Assembly (NCBI GenBank): GCA_024637255.1
Contig: JAGXFO010000012.1
Span: 62,001-126,000 of the forward strand
Length of the DNA stretch: 64,000 bases
Source of the DNA: Sulfurovum sp.
GTDB taxonomy: Bacteria; Campylobacterota; Campylobacteria; Campylobacterales; Sulfurovaceae
Reading direction: 5' to 3'
The notes beneath the pieces are model-generated. The model searched no databases, was not told the origin of the DNA, and saw only the letters and a list, made by a program, of their open reading frames with translations. The position numbers and the translations under genes are program-made. Positions 35,353-44,879 of the stretch are shown one piece after another; position 1 is the first letter of the stretch; each line of letters starts with the position of its first letter.

Positions 35353-36173
35353 GAAACTCCCTTTAAAGGATGATAGCTATGCATAGTATCTGCCAAATTT
35401 TGTTTCTGTATATGCGTGTATATCTGTGTGGTTTCAAGTGAGCTGTGTCCCAACAACTCTTGAACTACACGTAAATCCGCTCCACCTATAATGAGAGAAG
35501 AGGCAAACGAATGTCTCAACACGTGAGGTGATACCCCTAAATATTTCTTGACTATTTTGTAGGCAGAAATACGGCTGAGCACATCACCTTTGTAATTTAA
35601 CCAGATATAAGAACTGGACATACCCTGTTCTTGCATATATAACTCCAATGCATCGACCGCGATTGGGGCAAGAGGAATAATACGCTCTTTTTCACCTTTG
35701 GCAAAACGAATTTTAAGCCATCCGTCTATAATGTCTGTCCTCTCTATGCTTAATGCTTCAGATATACGACAGCCGCTTGCATATAAAAAAAGTATTAATG
35801 CATAATCTCGTAAGCCCATTATTGTAGAGCGGTCAATATGATTTAAACTTTGCAGTATCTCATTGCTATCCATATATTTTGGTAGATTTTTGGGGATTTT
35901 TGCCATGGGGATTTTAATTTTATCATGTGCAAAATTCTGCTTATGGCAAAAATGAAAAAAGGCATTAATTGAAGAGAGTTTTCGGTTCAGTGTTCTTTTA
36001 TTTTTAAAAGAAGCTAAGAATTTTAGCACATCTGCTGTGTCTAGTTTGGTAAGTATTTTCAGAGTATACACTTCCAGTTGCCTAAGGTCACCCAAATAAG
36101 AAGAGACCGTCAGTGTATCAAGTGCTTTGGTAACACTTAGATACTCTTCAAAAGCAAGTAGCAGATTACTCAT
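35349..36173 (-). CDS. tyrosine recombinase (XerD/XerH-like)
   Basis: The 274-residue protein has an N-terminal SAM-like DNA-binding domain and a full catalytic set: Arg in SGCRISEAL, Lys in AKGEKERIIPL, the HxLRH in SPHVLRHSFAS, His in LLGHSSLETTQ and the nucleophile Tyr in IYTHI. This is the usual set for Xer proteins that resolve chromosome dimers. It is coded inside a housekeeping operon and not in a mobile element, which argues for a chromosomal Xer role. Campylobacterota normally use XerH; I did not find a dif-type site in the window. Confidence 0.85.
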   Translation of the reverse strand: MSNLLLAFEEYLSVTKALDTLTVSSYLGDLRQLEVYTLKILTKLDTADVLKFLASFKNKRTLNRKLSSINAFFHFCHKQNFAHDKIKIPMAKIPKNLPKYMDSNEILQSLNHIDRSTIMGLRDYALILFLYASGCRISEALSIERTDIIDGWLKIRFAKGEKERIIPLAPIAVDALELYMQEQGMSSSYIWLNYKGDVLSRISAYKIVKKYLGVSPHVLRHSFASSLIIGGADLRVVQELLGHSSLETTQIYTHIQKQNLADTMHSYHPLKGVS

Positions 36174-37179
36174 AACCTAATTTTGACAACTCGACAATAT
36201 CGCCATCTTTATAAAGTTTAGTTCCTGCAATCAATGCCGGCTCTTCCACTTCTCCAAGATCATAAATCTTATGTTTGCTTAACGCACTGTTCATTACGAT
36301 GAGTGAACCCTGCTGATCCAATGCATATACTCTCCCGCTGAACGCAGTCCCTGCAGAAAAGTGTGCAAATTTATACTTTGATGTTCTAGTGACCTTAAGA
36401 TTGTTATCCAAAGCAAGAACTTCTCCCTCTTTAGTGAAGAGATAAATGGTGCCATTATCTACTGCTACTTCAGAAATGTTTGCCGTGTACTCTTGCTTTC
36501 CGTCATCACCCAGGGTAATAAGTCTTTTTGGTGTTGCCCCTATCATTGTATTGCCCATACGTGATAAATATATTACGTTATTGAATACTTTTTCACTACT
36601 TAGATAGACAACTTTTGCATTCTCAGCATCTGCAACATCTATGACAATGAGTTTGCCATCAAGCATAGGCATGACAATTAGGTTGTCTATGAAGATTGGG
36701 CTGGCTGCTCTTGTATCTATAGCATAGGTTTTTTCAGAACGACTTTCAACCACTTTTTTATTGTCTGACATTTGGTAGATTCCAAAGGTATTGTTATTAA
36801 GTACATATGCTATTGTGTCCTGCTTGATACTTGCAGACACAACAGGCACTTCCAAAGAAACTGTTCGAACAGTTTCTTTCGTTTTTTTATCAATAACCTT
36901 TAAGATACCCTCAGTATTTGCTGCCAAAACATAGGTATTACTTTCATTTAAAAATCTATACCCTTCTCCTAATGTGATATTGCCTAATCCTGCTTTACCG
37001 ATATAGCGACCATTTTCAAGCGTTCCTCCATCACGGCTGATATCAACCATATTGCCACCGTATGAAGTTGAAGCATTTGACGCGGAAAATGTCTGAGCTG
37101 GTTCAAAATATTTTTTACTGCTGCATCCTGAAAAAAACAATGCAGTTATTGCAAGTGCAACAAATGTGACTCTCTTCAT
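36166..37179 (-). CDS. lipoprotein with beta-propeller-like repeats (BamB-like)
   Basis: A predicted lipoprotein (lipobox FFSGC, C19) of 337 residues. After a short linker it shows repeated beta-strand blocks that read like PQQ/WD propeller blades, such as YVLAANTEGILKVIDKKT, IVMPMLDGKLIVIDVAD and YLFTKEGEVLALDNNLKV. It starts one base inside the stop of a YfgM-like membrane protein gene; in enterobacteria yfgM is followed by bamB. The pair suggests a role in outer-membrane protein assembly. Similarity to BamB cannot be measured here. Confidence 0.6.
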   Translation of the reverse strand: MKRVTFVALAITALFFSGCSSKKYFEPAQTFSASNASTSYGGNMVDISRDGGTLENGRYIGKAGLGNITLGEGYRFLNESNTYVLAANTEGILKVIDKKTKETVRTVSLEVPVVSASIKQDTIAYVLNNNTFGIYQMSDNKKVVESRSEKTYAIDTRAASPIFIDNLIVMPMLDGKLIVIDVADAENAKVVYLSSEKVFNNVIYLSRMGNTMIGATPKRLITLGDDGKQEYTANISEVAVDNGTIYLFTKEGEVLALDNNLKVTRTSKYKFAHFSAGTAFSGRVYALDQQGSLIVMNSALSKHKIYDLGEVEEPALIAGTKLYKDGDIVELSKLGYE

Positions 37180-37757
37180 TATTGTGCCTTTATAGTAGAA
37201 TGTTTAAGGAATCCTGAAATAACCGAAAGAGATGAACGTTCATCTATAAGTTCAAGTTTATCTTTGGCCATCTTGACATTGCCTGCGCCAATCGCCAGGT
37301 ATGCATCTACGAACAATGCCATCTCGTTATAGAGTTTTGAATCAGTCGGTTTTTTATTGAGTATTGCTGCAGTGTAGTTGCTTGCATCCGCAATAACCGT
37401 ATTGCGGCTTGCACTCAAAGACTCCAATGCCTTCATATCCTGTTTTTGGACAGCCTGTGCAAAACTGTAAAGTTCAAAAAGTTCAAAATTGTTCTCCTTA
37501 AGTATCTTCAGTGCATTTGCATCATCACTTTTGTTCTGGAGTGTCAAGAAAGCCTCATTTGCTTCTGCAAGCTTTGTTTCATGTATAGCAGTCATTGCCA
37601 ACTGGACCCCGAAATATAAAACAACTACAACAACTGCGCCCCATAATTTAACCTTATGCTTTCTGTAAAGTGATTCGAGCCTAAAAGCACTCTCAAGTAC
37701 TTTTTCATCTCCGCTTAACTCTGTTTTTACAAAATTTACATTGTCTTTAATGCTCAC
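37179..37757 (-). CDS. single-span membrane protein with TPR-like domain (YfgM-like)
   Basis: The 192-residue protein has a cytoplasmic N-terminus, one membrane helix at about residues 36-55 (KLWGAVVVVVLYFGVQLA) and a periplasmic helical region with repeat-like blocks (ANEAFLTLQNK, NFELFELYSFAQAVQKQ). This layout is that of YfgM, a Sec-translocon-associated protein. Its stop and the lipoprotein's start share one base, matching the yfgM-bamB order of enterobacteria. The call rests on architecture and neighbours, not on an alignment. Confidence 0.55.
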   Translation of the reverse strand: MSIKDNVNFVKTELSGDEKVLESAFRLESLYRKHKVKLWGAVVVVVLYFGVQLAMTAIHETKLAEANEAFLTLQNKSDDANALKILKENNFELFELYSFAQAVQKQDMKALESLSASRNTVIADASNYTAAILNKKPTDSKLYNEMALFVDAYLAIGAGNVKMAKDKLELIDERSSLSVISGFLKHSTIKAQ

Positions 37758-37815
37758 CTAATTCTCCTGCAACATTTTAATGCTACTATTATACCCTTTG
37801 GAGTTAAAAGAGGGG

Positions 37816-40038
37816 TTATAGTTCTACGACTGTAATCCCTAAGTTTCCAGGCATTCTATAAAATTTTTCTATTTTAGGATGATTTTTAAGATAATCGCCC
37901 ACCATTTTCGATAAAACACCTCCACCTGTACCATGAATAATCTGCACCTCATGTAATCCATGAACCAGTGCATCAGAGAGAAATTTATCTACTGTGTCTA
38001 TGGCTTCATCTGCATACATACCCAACAATTTCAGAGACAACGCTGCTCCAGCTTTTTCAACAGTTACTTGTATCTCTTTTGCTTTAGGCTTTACTTTTAT
38101 TGAGGGTGTATCGCCTCTTCTTTTAAGCTGTACTGACGGTACTCTCATCTTCAAACCATCCACAATAATAGTGGCATCTTTTCCATGGATACTGAGTATC
38201 TCACCTTTATGGGATCGGTACTTCACCTTATCGCCCTCTTTAAGCGGGATTTCATCTAGCAATTGTACTTCTTTTTGCTTATAATCTTTATGTTTATGTG
38301 CCACATTAAGCAGACGTCTCCCCTCTGTTGACTCCTGTACTTTCAAGGCTTCTCTTGCTTTTTTAGTCGCTGCATTGTAGCGGTTTTCAAGTGTAGCTAT
38401 GGCTTTTCTGTGACTCTCTTGCAGCTTAAATTCTTCCTCTTGTAATTTCTCTTTCAGTTTTTCTACTGACTTCAATTCCTCATCTATTTTGGCTATTTTC
38501 ATACGCATTTCACGCTCAAGTGAGGTAGATTTTTCTATGAGCTCATTAAGGTTTTCCTTGTCTTCCCCATAAACCTCTTTTGCTTTATGAACGATGGATG
38601 CAGGTACGCCATAGCGCTGTGCTGTCTCAAAAGCATAACTTTTGCCGATGCTTCCTTGTAAAAACGTATAAGTAGGCAATCTTCGCTCTTCGTCGTACAG
38701 TGCTGCGATCAGCTCCACCTCTTCATCGCTCGCCATCAGTGAAGCCAAACGTTTATGATGTGTAGTCACAATAAAAGAAATGCCTTTTTTACGAAGCTCA
38801 TCAAGCATGACACGAAAAAGACTTGCTGCTTCATCGGAGTCTGTGCCAAGTTCTATCTCATCTACTCCCACTATGGCATCTTCTTTGCCAAACAACTTTG
38901 CAAACTCTTGCATACGTCCTGCAAAGGTGGAGATGTCATTCTTTACAGACTGAGGGTCATCTATAATTGCTTCGATGCTTTTATAGTGTCCCACCTCTGT
39001 TTTGGCTGGATCACACTTAAAAGGAAGTAGGTATTTACTCATATACACAGCAGAAAGCATGGACTTGAGTAGCATGGTCTTTCCTCCCGCATTCACACCC
39101 GTGACAAGCATAATTTGTTTAGAAAAATCCATTGTTATGGGCACAGGATTCTCTATGGCAGGGTGGGCAAAATCCTGTAATTTGATACGCTTATGTTTAG
39201 AGGGCAAAATAAACTCGTACTCTTTTGCTCTTGCAAAACTTACACGTGCCTGATAATGGTCAAACCTGTCATACTCTTTGTTAATAAAAGCCAAAAAACG
39301 TTCCCATTTAAAAAAAATTGCCGACATATTTTTACAGTAGCGATAAATGATTTCCTCTTTGCTTGAGAGCAGTGCAGACTCTTTCTCTTTTAGGTGAGAA
39401 ATGCTTTGTGGAATAATATAAAAAAAGCCTCCCGGACTACGTGCGGCTACCGTAGCTTTGATGGCATTATTGAACCCGCCACGCACAAGTAAAGTTTCTT
39501 CTCCGCCATTAAAATGCACCTGCGTGTCCACAAGGTAATCCCTTAGTTTAGAAGAGTGTGCCAGCTTGTAGAGTGTTTCTTTGATATCTATCTTGTTTTG
39601 TTTGATGGCACGTTCAAGTTTAAAAAGCTCCGGGTCACGCTCAGGATTGATGTCGCCTTCAGCAGTAAAATATCCTATAATCTCTACTATCTCTTCAGGC
39701 ATCTCTATGCCTTGTATCCAAGAGGCGATCGGTTCTGCAAAGCCTATTGCACTCAGTTTGTTAAAGTACGAAAACATCGTTACAAAAGCATAAATCTCAT
39801 CCAAACTAAGTACTGCCTGCTTTTGAATACGCGCGAGTTCTCTGTCTAAGTTCGGTACAGACGATGGGGTGGGAAACTGTGCGTTTGAGAGTGCCTGTAT
39901 ATAACGATAATGCTGGTTAATGTCGCCCATCATAGCTACAGGTTTTTCTCTGGCCAAAAATTGTTTAAACTGCTGGATATAGCCATCTAAGTCCAGTTTT
40001 TGGATGATAGACTTATCGCTCTTATCCTGTGAGCCCAT
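37816..40038 (-). CDS. mutS2: endonuclease MutS2
   Basis: MutS2 is a MutS-type ATPase with a C-terminal Smr nuclease; it suppresses recombination or rescues collided ribosomes, depending on species. The 740-residue protein has the P-loop TGVNAGGKTMLLKS, DEIELGTDSDEAA, FIVTTHHKRLA and a long coiled coil, then an Smr domain with LHGLHEVQIIHGTGGG. It lacks the mismatch-recognition domain of MutS1. I use the ATG at 40038, four bases after the murC stop; a GTG six codons earlier is possible. Confidence 0.94.
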   Translation of the reverse strand: MGSQDKSDKSIIQKLDLDGYIQQFKQFLAREKPVAMMGDINQHYRYIQALSNAQFPTPSSVPNLDRELARIQKQAVLSLDEIYAFVTMFSYFNKLSAIGFAEPIASWIQGIEMPEEIVEIIGYFTAEGDINPERDPELFKLERAIKQNKIDIKETLYKLAHSSKLRDYLVDTQVHFNGGEETLLVRGGFNNAIKATVAARSPGGFFYIIPQSISHLKEKESALLSSKEEIIYRYCKNMSAIFFKWERFLAFINKEYDRFDHYQARVSFARAKEYEFILPSKHKRIKLQDFAHPAIENPVPITMDFSKQIMLVTGVNAGGKTMLLKSMLSAVYMSKYLLPFKCDPAKTEVGHYKSIEAIIDDPQSVKNDISTFAGRMQEFAKLFGKEDAIVGVDEIELGTDSDEAASLFRVMLDELRKKGISFIVTTHHKRLASLMASDEEVELIAALYDEERRLPTYTFLQGSIGKSYAFETAQRYGVPASIVHKAKEVYGEDKENLNELIEKSTSLEREMRMKIAKIDEELKSVEKLKEKLQEEEFKLQESHRKAIATLENRYNAATKKAREALKVQESTEGRRLLNVAHKHKDYKQKEVQLLDEIPLKEGDKVKYRSHKGEILSIHGKDATIIVDGLKMRVPSVQLKRRGDTPSIKVKPKAKEIQVTVEKAGAALSLKLLGMYADEAIDTVDKFLSDALVHGLHEVQIIHGTGGGVLSKMVGDYLKNHPKIEKFYRMPGNLGITVVEL

Positions 40039-40042
40039 TGAC

Positions 40043-41365
40043 TTACGCTTCTCCACGGATCTGATAGGTTATATCGCCTGCGCCAAAAGCTGCGATGAGA
40101 CCTTCGCTGTACTCTCTTATGATATGACCATCTTTGGAAATTTTTACGATTCCATCTTCTTTGGTCACCCAATCTGCCATAAGGAGCTTATAGCGTGAAA
40201 ATGCGCCTTTTAAGTCTATGTCAACTTCAAGTTCTCCTGCCGACCAGATAGGGAGTAGCACCAACTCGTCCACTCCCTCAAAGCACTCTACAAATGCTTG
40301 AAGATTGTCCATCGTTCTTGAATATTTGTGCGGCTGCCATATCACATTAAGCTCTGTGAAACCTCTTAGGTCTCTATACGTTTGCAGTGAAGTAATCGTT
40401 ACTTTAATTTCTGTGGGATGGTGCCCGTAATCATCTATAACTACACATTTTTCTCTGTTTTGCACAATATCGAAACGCTTTTTGATTCCTTTATAGTTCA
40501 AAAGGTTTGCACGTACATCTTCAAGATTCTCTTTCAGCTCCAAAGCGCCCAAAATGGCCAGTGCAGCATCAAGTGCGATGTGATGCCCAAAGCCAAAAAC
40601 TTCAAAAGCACCCAGGTCTAAAAGCTCAAATTTGGTGTGCGGCTTTCCGTCCACTAAAATAAATGATACATTTTTAATATCTTTAGATGGGTAAAGCTTG
40701 ACACTCGGCATGTCCAAAGAAGCAAGAAACGTATCTTCTGCATTAATCACGCGTATTTTTGCCAAGGACAAGAAATTTTTGTACGCATTATAGAAACGTT
40801 CTTCATCATAGCCATAATATTCCATGTGCTCTGGTTCCACATTGGTGACTATGGCAAGATAAGGATTTGAATTTAAAAAACTTTCATCACTTTCATCTGC
40901 TTCAAATACCACCTTATTGTTCGCATAAGGGCGCACGTTGGATCCAAATTCTTTCGAGATAGCTCCTATGAGCGCGTTGGATTGCGGAACAATAGATGCA
41001 AGCATTGCAGAAGTGGTACTTTTACCGTGCGCACCGCCTACGGCATAGACTTCTTTTTTTTCCAAAATACTTTTTAACGCCTCTTTACGTGAAAGAAGTT
41101 CTATGCCTAATACTTTTGCTTTTTGATACTCAGGGTTGGTAGGTCGTACCGCTGCTGAATAAATGACCCTATCTACTCCCTCCACTGCATCTTCATGGTG
41201 CGGGATAGTTATTTTAGCATCAAAATTGGTTGCCAGATCGTTGGTAATCTCTGTCTGCTTGATATCTGAACCAGAGATCTTGTGACCGTCATTCGCTAAA
41301 AATTTTGCGAGTGCGGAAAGTCCGATACCACCTATACCTATAAAATGAATTTTAAGATTTTCCAT
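40043..41365 (-). CDS. murC: UDP-N-acetylmuramate--L-alanine ligase MurC
   Basis: MurC adds L-alanine to UDP-MurNAc in peptidoglycan synthesis. Motifs are HFIGIGGIGLSALA at the start, the ATP loop GAHGKSTTSAM, FEADESDESFL, TNVEPEHMEYYG, DDYGHHPTEI and WQPHKYSRT. I choose ATG 41365, which follows the upstream stop by one base and gives the family's usual N-terminus; an ATG five codons earlier overlaps the neighbour. 440 residues is normal. Confidence 0.95.
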   Translation of the reverse strand: MENLKIHFIGIGGIGLSALAKFLANDGHKISGSDIKQTEITNDLATNFDAKITIPHHEDAVEGVDRVIYSAAVRPTNPEYQKAKVLGIELLSRKEALKSILEKKEVYAVGGAHGKSTTSAMLASIVPQSNALIGAISKEFGSNVRPYANNKVVFEADESDESFLNSNPYLAIVTNVEPEHMEYYGYDEERFYNAYKNFLSLAKIRVINAEDTFLASLDMPSVKLYPSKDIKNVSFILVDGKPHTKFELLDLGAFEVFGFGHHIALDAALAILGALELKENLEDVRANLLNYKGIKKRFDIVQNREKCVVIDDYGHHPTEIKVTITSLQTYRDLRGFTELNVIWQPHKYSRTMDNLQAFVECFEGVDELVLLPIWSAGELEVDIDLKGAFSRYKLLMADWVTKEDGIVKISKDGHIIREYSEGLIAAFGAGDITYQIRGEA

Positions 41366-41366
41366 T

Positions 41367-41960
41367 TTATTTACTTTCATCCAAAATACGCAGCTCTTCT
41401 TTGCCTTCCTTCACCTGCTTTGCAAACGTGTCAAGCAAAATATCCGTCGGCTGTGTAAATGTTTGAATAAAAAATGCTAAAGGATCATGCTCATCTACCC
41501 CGTCAACATCCACAAGGTTTTCTATAAAATCTTCAAAACTATGTCCTGCCATCACTGCTGCTGCATGAATCATCATAGCATCTTTAAGATCCGCATGGTC
41601 TATGGTGTAGTTGAGTACTAGAAATATCTCTTTGGCACCTTTTTTATCGTTCTCGCTGTAGCGTTGGATCCCGTGTTCATAAATGGCTCTGGCAGTCGCC
41701 ATGTCTTCAGCATCACTCATGTCAAATAACTGGGAAGTAGTGAGTTTTTCCGCTAGTCTGTCAAACGCAGTGTTAACAATAAAAGTAAAGATCTCATTGA
41801 TCTCATCTTCGGATGCTTCGATGATGAGCTGTGCGTCTAAAAGCTGATACCCTTTTGCAATGCTTTCTTCTACTTTGCACTCCGCTTCAAGTCTTGCAAT
41901 ATTTGCCAAAAACTCTGGGTCTTTTTTTAATTCTTCGACGTGTATTTCAGGGTTTTGCAT
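41367..41960 (-). CDS. hypothetical acidic helical protein between dapC-like gene and murC
   Basis: No domain is recognised in this 197-residue protein. It is acidic, soluble and mainly helical, with a central block (MATARAIYEHGIQRYSEND) that reads like a TPR-type helix pair. It starts immediately after the aminotransferase stop and ends two bases before murC. In Campylobacter an uncharacterised gene also stands beside murC, so it may be a phylum-specific family linked to cell-wall synthesis; that is inference. Confidence 0.65.
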   Translation of the reverse strand: MQNPEIHVEELKKDPEFLANIARLEAECKVEESIAKGYQLLDAQLIIEASEDEINEIFTFIVNTAFDRLAEKLTTSQLFDMSDAEDMATARAIYEHGIQRYSENDKKGAKEIFLVLNYTIDHADLKDAMMIHAAAVMAGHSFEDFIENLVDVDGVDEHDPLAFFIQTFTQPTDILLDTFAKQVKEGKEELRILDESK

Positions 41961-43088
41961 TTAATTGTTCTCCAAACAGTGTTTAATTCTTGTGAGCGCT
42001 TCTCTTGTTTTATCAGCTTCATACACAAGTGCCAGCCTTACATAGTTTTGGCCTTCGCCTTGGCGTCCCAAAAAAGAGCCCGGTATGACTTTTAGGTTAT
42101 ACTCTTTATAGAGTCTTAGGGTAAATGCTATCTCATCTTCCACCTTGAGCCAAATATAAAATGTTGCTTCTGGCATAGGTACACCCAATACCTCATGAGC
42201 AATGCGAAAGTTTTCTTTATATTTTTGTCTAAAGCCTTCTACATGTTTTTGGTCTGCCCATGCTGCAGCTGCTGCATACTGCAAAGGCAAGGGTGAAGCG
42301 CACCCCACATAGGTTCTATAAACCATATATGCCCTGAGTATATCTGCATCACCTGCTATGAACCCGGAACGAAGTCCGGGAGCAGAAGAGCGCTTGGAGA
42401 TAGAATTGATGACCAAAATATTTTTAAAACTCTCATTGCCTGCTTCCACACTTGCATTCAGCAAAGAAGGTAAAGGTTCATTCAGATAAAGGTCTATATA
42501 GCATTCATCATTAAGGAGCACAAAGTCATGTTTGAGTGCCAGTTTAACCCATTGCTTCAGCGCATCCATAGGCATCACTGAGGAGGTAGGGTTATTGGGA
42601 GAGTTAAGTATCACAAAGTCTGCTCTGCCTAATGATTCTTCGTCTACAATGGGCTGAAAATGATTGTCTTCATTCAGATTAAGATAGATCACCTCGGCCC
42701 TGCATGCCCTTGCTGCACCCTCATAAATCTGATAAAAAGGATTTGGGTACACCATCACGGGATCTTTCACATCATGAAGTAAAAACTGTGGAAAATTAAA
42801 CAGCACTTCTCTTGTACCAAAAGTGGGGATAATCTGGTCACCCCCCAGACTGAGTCCAAACCGTCCCTCAATATAAGAAAGCATCCCTTCTCTAAGGACT
42901 GTTTCTCCTGCTGTTTTGGGGTATTTATTGAGTAGTGCACTGTGTTGATTTAAGACGTCCAAAATGAATGCCGGTGTGTCAAACTGTGGCTCTCCTATGG
43001 TAAGACTCAGTTCTTTGTAAAAACTGTTTGGGATAACACCTTCAAGTAAAGTAGCCAGTTTCTCAAAAGGATATGTTTCGAAGTTCAT
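41961..43088 (-). CDS. succinyldiaminopimelate aminotransferase-like protein (DapC-like)
   Basis: A fold-type I PLP aminotransferase of 375 residues: LTIGEPQFDTP near the start, VILNSPNNPTSS, NDECYIDLYL, the PLP lysine in INSISKRSSAPGLRSG, and the Arg in NYVRLALV. The ISKRS-x-APGLRSG block resembles DapC-type enzymes, which act in diaminopimelate and lysine synthesis, and murC two genes downstream uses the same wall pathway. Another substrate cannot be excluded. Confidence 0.8.
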   Translation of the reverse strand: MNFETYPFEKLATLLEGVIPNSFYKELSLTIGEPQFDTPAFILDVLNQHSALLNKYPKTAGETVLREGMLSYIEGRFGLSLGGDQIIPTFGTREVLFNFPQFLLHDVKDPVMVYPNPFYQIYEGAARACRAEVIYLNLNEDNHFQPIVDEESLGRADFVILNSPNNPTSSVMPMDALKQWVKLALKHDFVLLNDECYIDLYLNEPLPSLLNASVEAGNESFKNILVINSISKRSSAPGLRSGFIAGDADILRAYMVYRTYVGCASPLPLQYAAAAAWADQKHVEGFRQKYKENFRIAHEVLGVPMPEATFYIWLKVEDEIAFTLRLYKEYNLKVIPGSFLGRQGEGQNYVRLALVYEADKTREALTRIKHCLENN

Positions 43089-43169
43089 AGTTGCCCTGAT
43101 TTTTTAGAAAGATTATAGCGAAGTTGCTGTTAAAACTTTAACCCCGGTCGAGAAACATAAACTGTAAAA

Positions 43170-44879
43170 TTACTGCACAGTAAGAAAAGCGCCTTTACTT
43201 ATATGTTGCCGTACTTTTTGTAACGCTTTTTCTGCAGCATTTTTATCCTCATAGGCACCTACAAGCACTTTATATATATTGGAATATTCTACTTTATAAG
43301 ACATTCCCAAGCGTTCAATTCGCAGCAGGTAGTCTCTTTTAGGCGCTTGGGTAAAAGAACCTGCCTGTACATAATATCTTTCGTGTTTTCCTGTTGGATG
43401 ATTTTGATTCGTTTGGAAAGTTTTACTTTGTGCTGACTTTGCTGTAGTACTTAGCTCTACTCTTTGTCTCTTTTGTTTCAGCCCGCTCCCCTTATAGTCT
43501 ATAAGCCACTTTATAATGTCATTTTGAACCTGTGCCCCTCTCCATGTACCATTTTTTGTCTCCACGAGTATTACTACTGTATAGAGTTGTCCCGATCTGC
43601 TCTGTACATACCCTACAATATTTTTTACCCCATTCACAGTACCTGTTTTCATCCATGCCCTGTTTCTAACTGTGCTGCCCGCAAAACGTCTTTTAATAGT
43701 ACCGTCTACGCCTGCAACAGAAAGTGTATTCATCCATCGCTTACCATAACGGCTGTGCGCATCGTCACACATATCTCCAAGTTCTTTGGCTGTAACTTTT
43801 GCGATGCGGGAGAGTCCGCTTCCATTGTCTATCTTTACATTTCCGCGTATTGCTCCATTTTTTTTCAAAATTTCCACAACAGCTTTTCTTCCTTTGGTCA
43901 GTCTGGCGGGCGCACCATACATTTTTGCTCCTAAAAAAAGCATCAAATGTCTCGCATAAAGGTTGTTACTTTTTTTGGCTGTTTCCGAAACAATTGACTC
44001 CAAAGGTTTGGAATAATGGGTAAACAACATTTTCGAATTTCCCGGCACCTTACGTAAATGCATTACCCCATTGACCTTGACACCTTTTTTTTGTAGCTGG
44101 TCCTTAAGTGCATAATAAAAAGAGAGATAAGGTTTGGTTATGACTTGACAAATGTTAGTTGTTCCACAATTTTGTGATATGGGGCCATACAGTGAAACTA
44201 CGGGGATGTTTGTACTTTTATCCACCCTAACTGCTGGCCATGAATATCTTCCTGAACATGGTTGGTTCACACGTTTTAATTTATTGACCAGCTTATAGCT
44301 GCCATCAATCGTTTTTTGCCTCACTTCATTTTTCCTAGGCGTGACACATACGGTGCTAATGCGTTCATTAAACATCATTCCATCAGGCATGGCATTATAA
44401 GGACTGTAAGTATTATTGTCAAACCCTGAGTTATCCTTGCTTCCCACATCAAAATAGCTTCTGTCGATCACGATGTTTCCGGTGATTTGTTTGATGCCCT
44501 GCTCACGTATACGCTGCACAATACTGCTCATATCTTTGTCCGAAAGTGTCGGATCGCCATAGCCTTTAACCACAAGATCACCATTGAGTACCCCATCACG
44601 TAGCACACCATCCATATAAAACTGTGTAGGCCAACGATAGTCAAAACCTAGCTTCAATATGGACGCGTAGGTGGTCATTACTTTAATCACTGAAGCGGGC
44701 ACGCGCGATTGGTCTTCACGGTGAGATGCCACCATGCGGCCATCTTTTCCCGTTTCTTTAATGTAAATACTCACATCTTTTCTGTCTAATCCCGATTTTC
44801 TCAGTTGTGCCTCTATGCCTTCTGGCATAGCCAAAAGCCAAGCAGACAACACAAAATACATAAAAATAATAACTCTCAA
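43170..44879 (-). CDS. dacB: D-Ala-D-Ala carboxypeptidase/endopeptidase (PBP4 type) with SPOR domain
   Basis: A 569-residue periplasmic penicillin-binding protein of the DacB group. Active-site motifs are SVIK (S63-K66) in RVPASVIKVMTT, SNN in AKKSNNLYARH, and KTG in WMKTGTVNGV. A SPOR domain ends the protein (RYYVQAGSFTQ to the C-terminus), which should bring it to division sites; plain DacB lacks this. The TTG start overlaps the stop of the PLP-lyase gene (TTGA-type) and keeps a basic residue in the signal peptide. It is the second SPOR-tagged wall enzyme in the window. Confidence 0.9.
   Translation of the reverse strand: MRVIIFMYFVLSAWLLAMPEGIEAQLRKSGLDRKDVSIYIKETGKDGRMVASHREDQSRVPASVIKVMTTYASILKLGFDYRWPTQFYMDGVLRDGVLNGDLVVKGYGDPTLSDKDMSSIVQRIREQGIKQITGNIVIDRSYFDVGSKDNSGFDNNTYSPYNAMPDGMMFNERISTVCVTPRKNEVRQKTIDGSYKLVNKLKRVNQPCSGRYSWPAVRVDKSTNIPVVSLYGPISQNCGTTNICQVITKPYLSFYYALKDQLQKKGVKVNGVMHLRKVPGNSKMLFTHYSKPLESIVSETAKKSNNLYARHLMLFLGAKMYGAPARLTKGRKAVVEILKKNGAIRGNVKIDNGSGLSRIAKVTAKELGDMCDDAHSRYGKRWMNTLSVAGVDGTIKRRFAGSTVRNRAWMKTGTVNGVKNIVGYVQSRSGQLYTVVILVETKNGTWRGAQVQNDIIKWLIDYKGSGLKQKRQRVELSTTAKSAQSKTFQTNQNHPTGKHERYYVQAGSFTQAPKRDYLLRIERLGMSYKVEYSNIYKVLVGAYEDKNAAEKALQKVRQHISKGAFLTVQ

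Noticed and set aside
35349..36173. Integrase of a mobile element
   Set aside because: The gene overlaps its neighbours in a housekeeping operon; no attachment sites, cargo or tRNA gene next to it.
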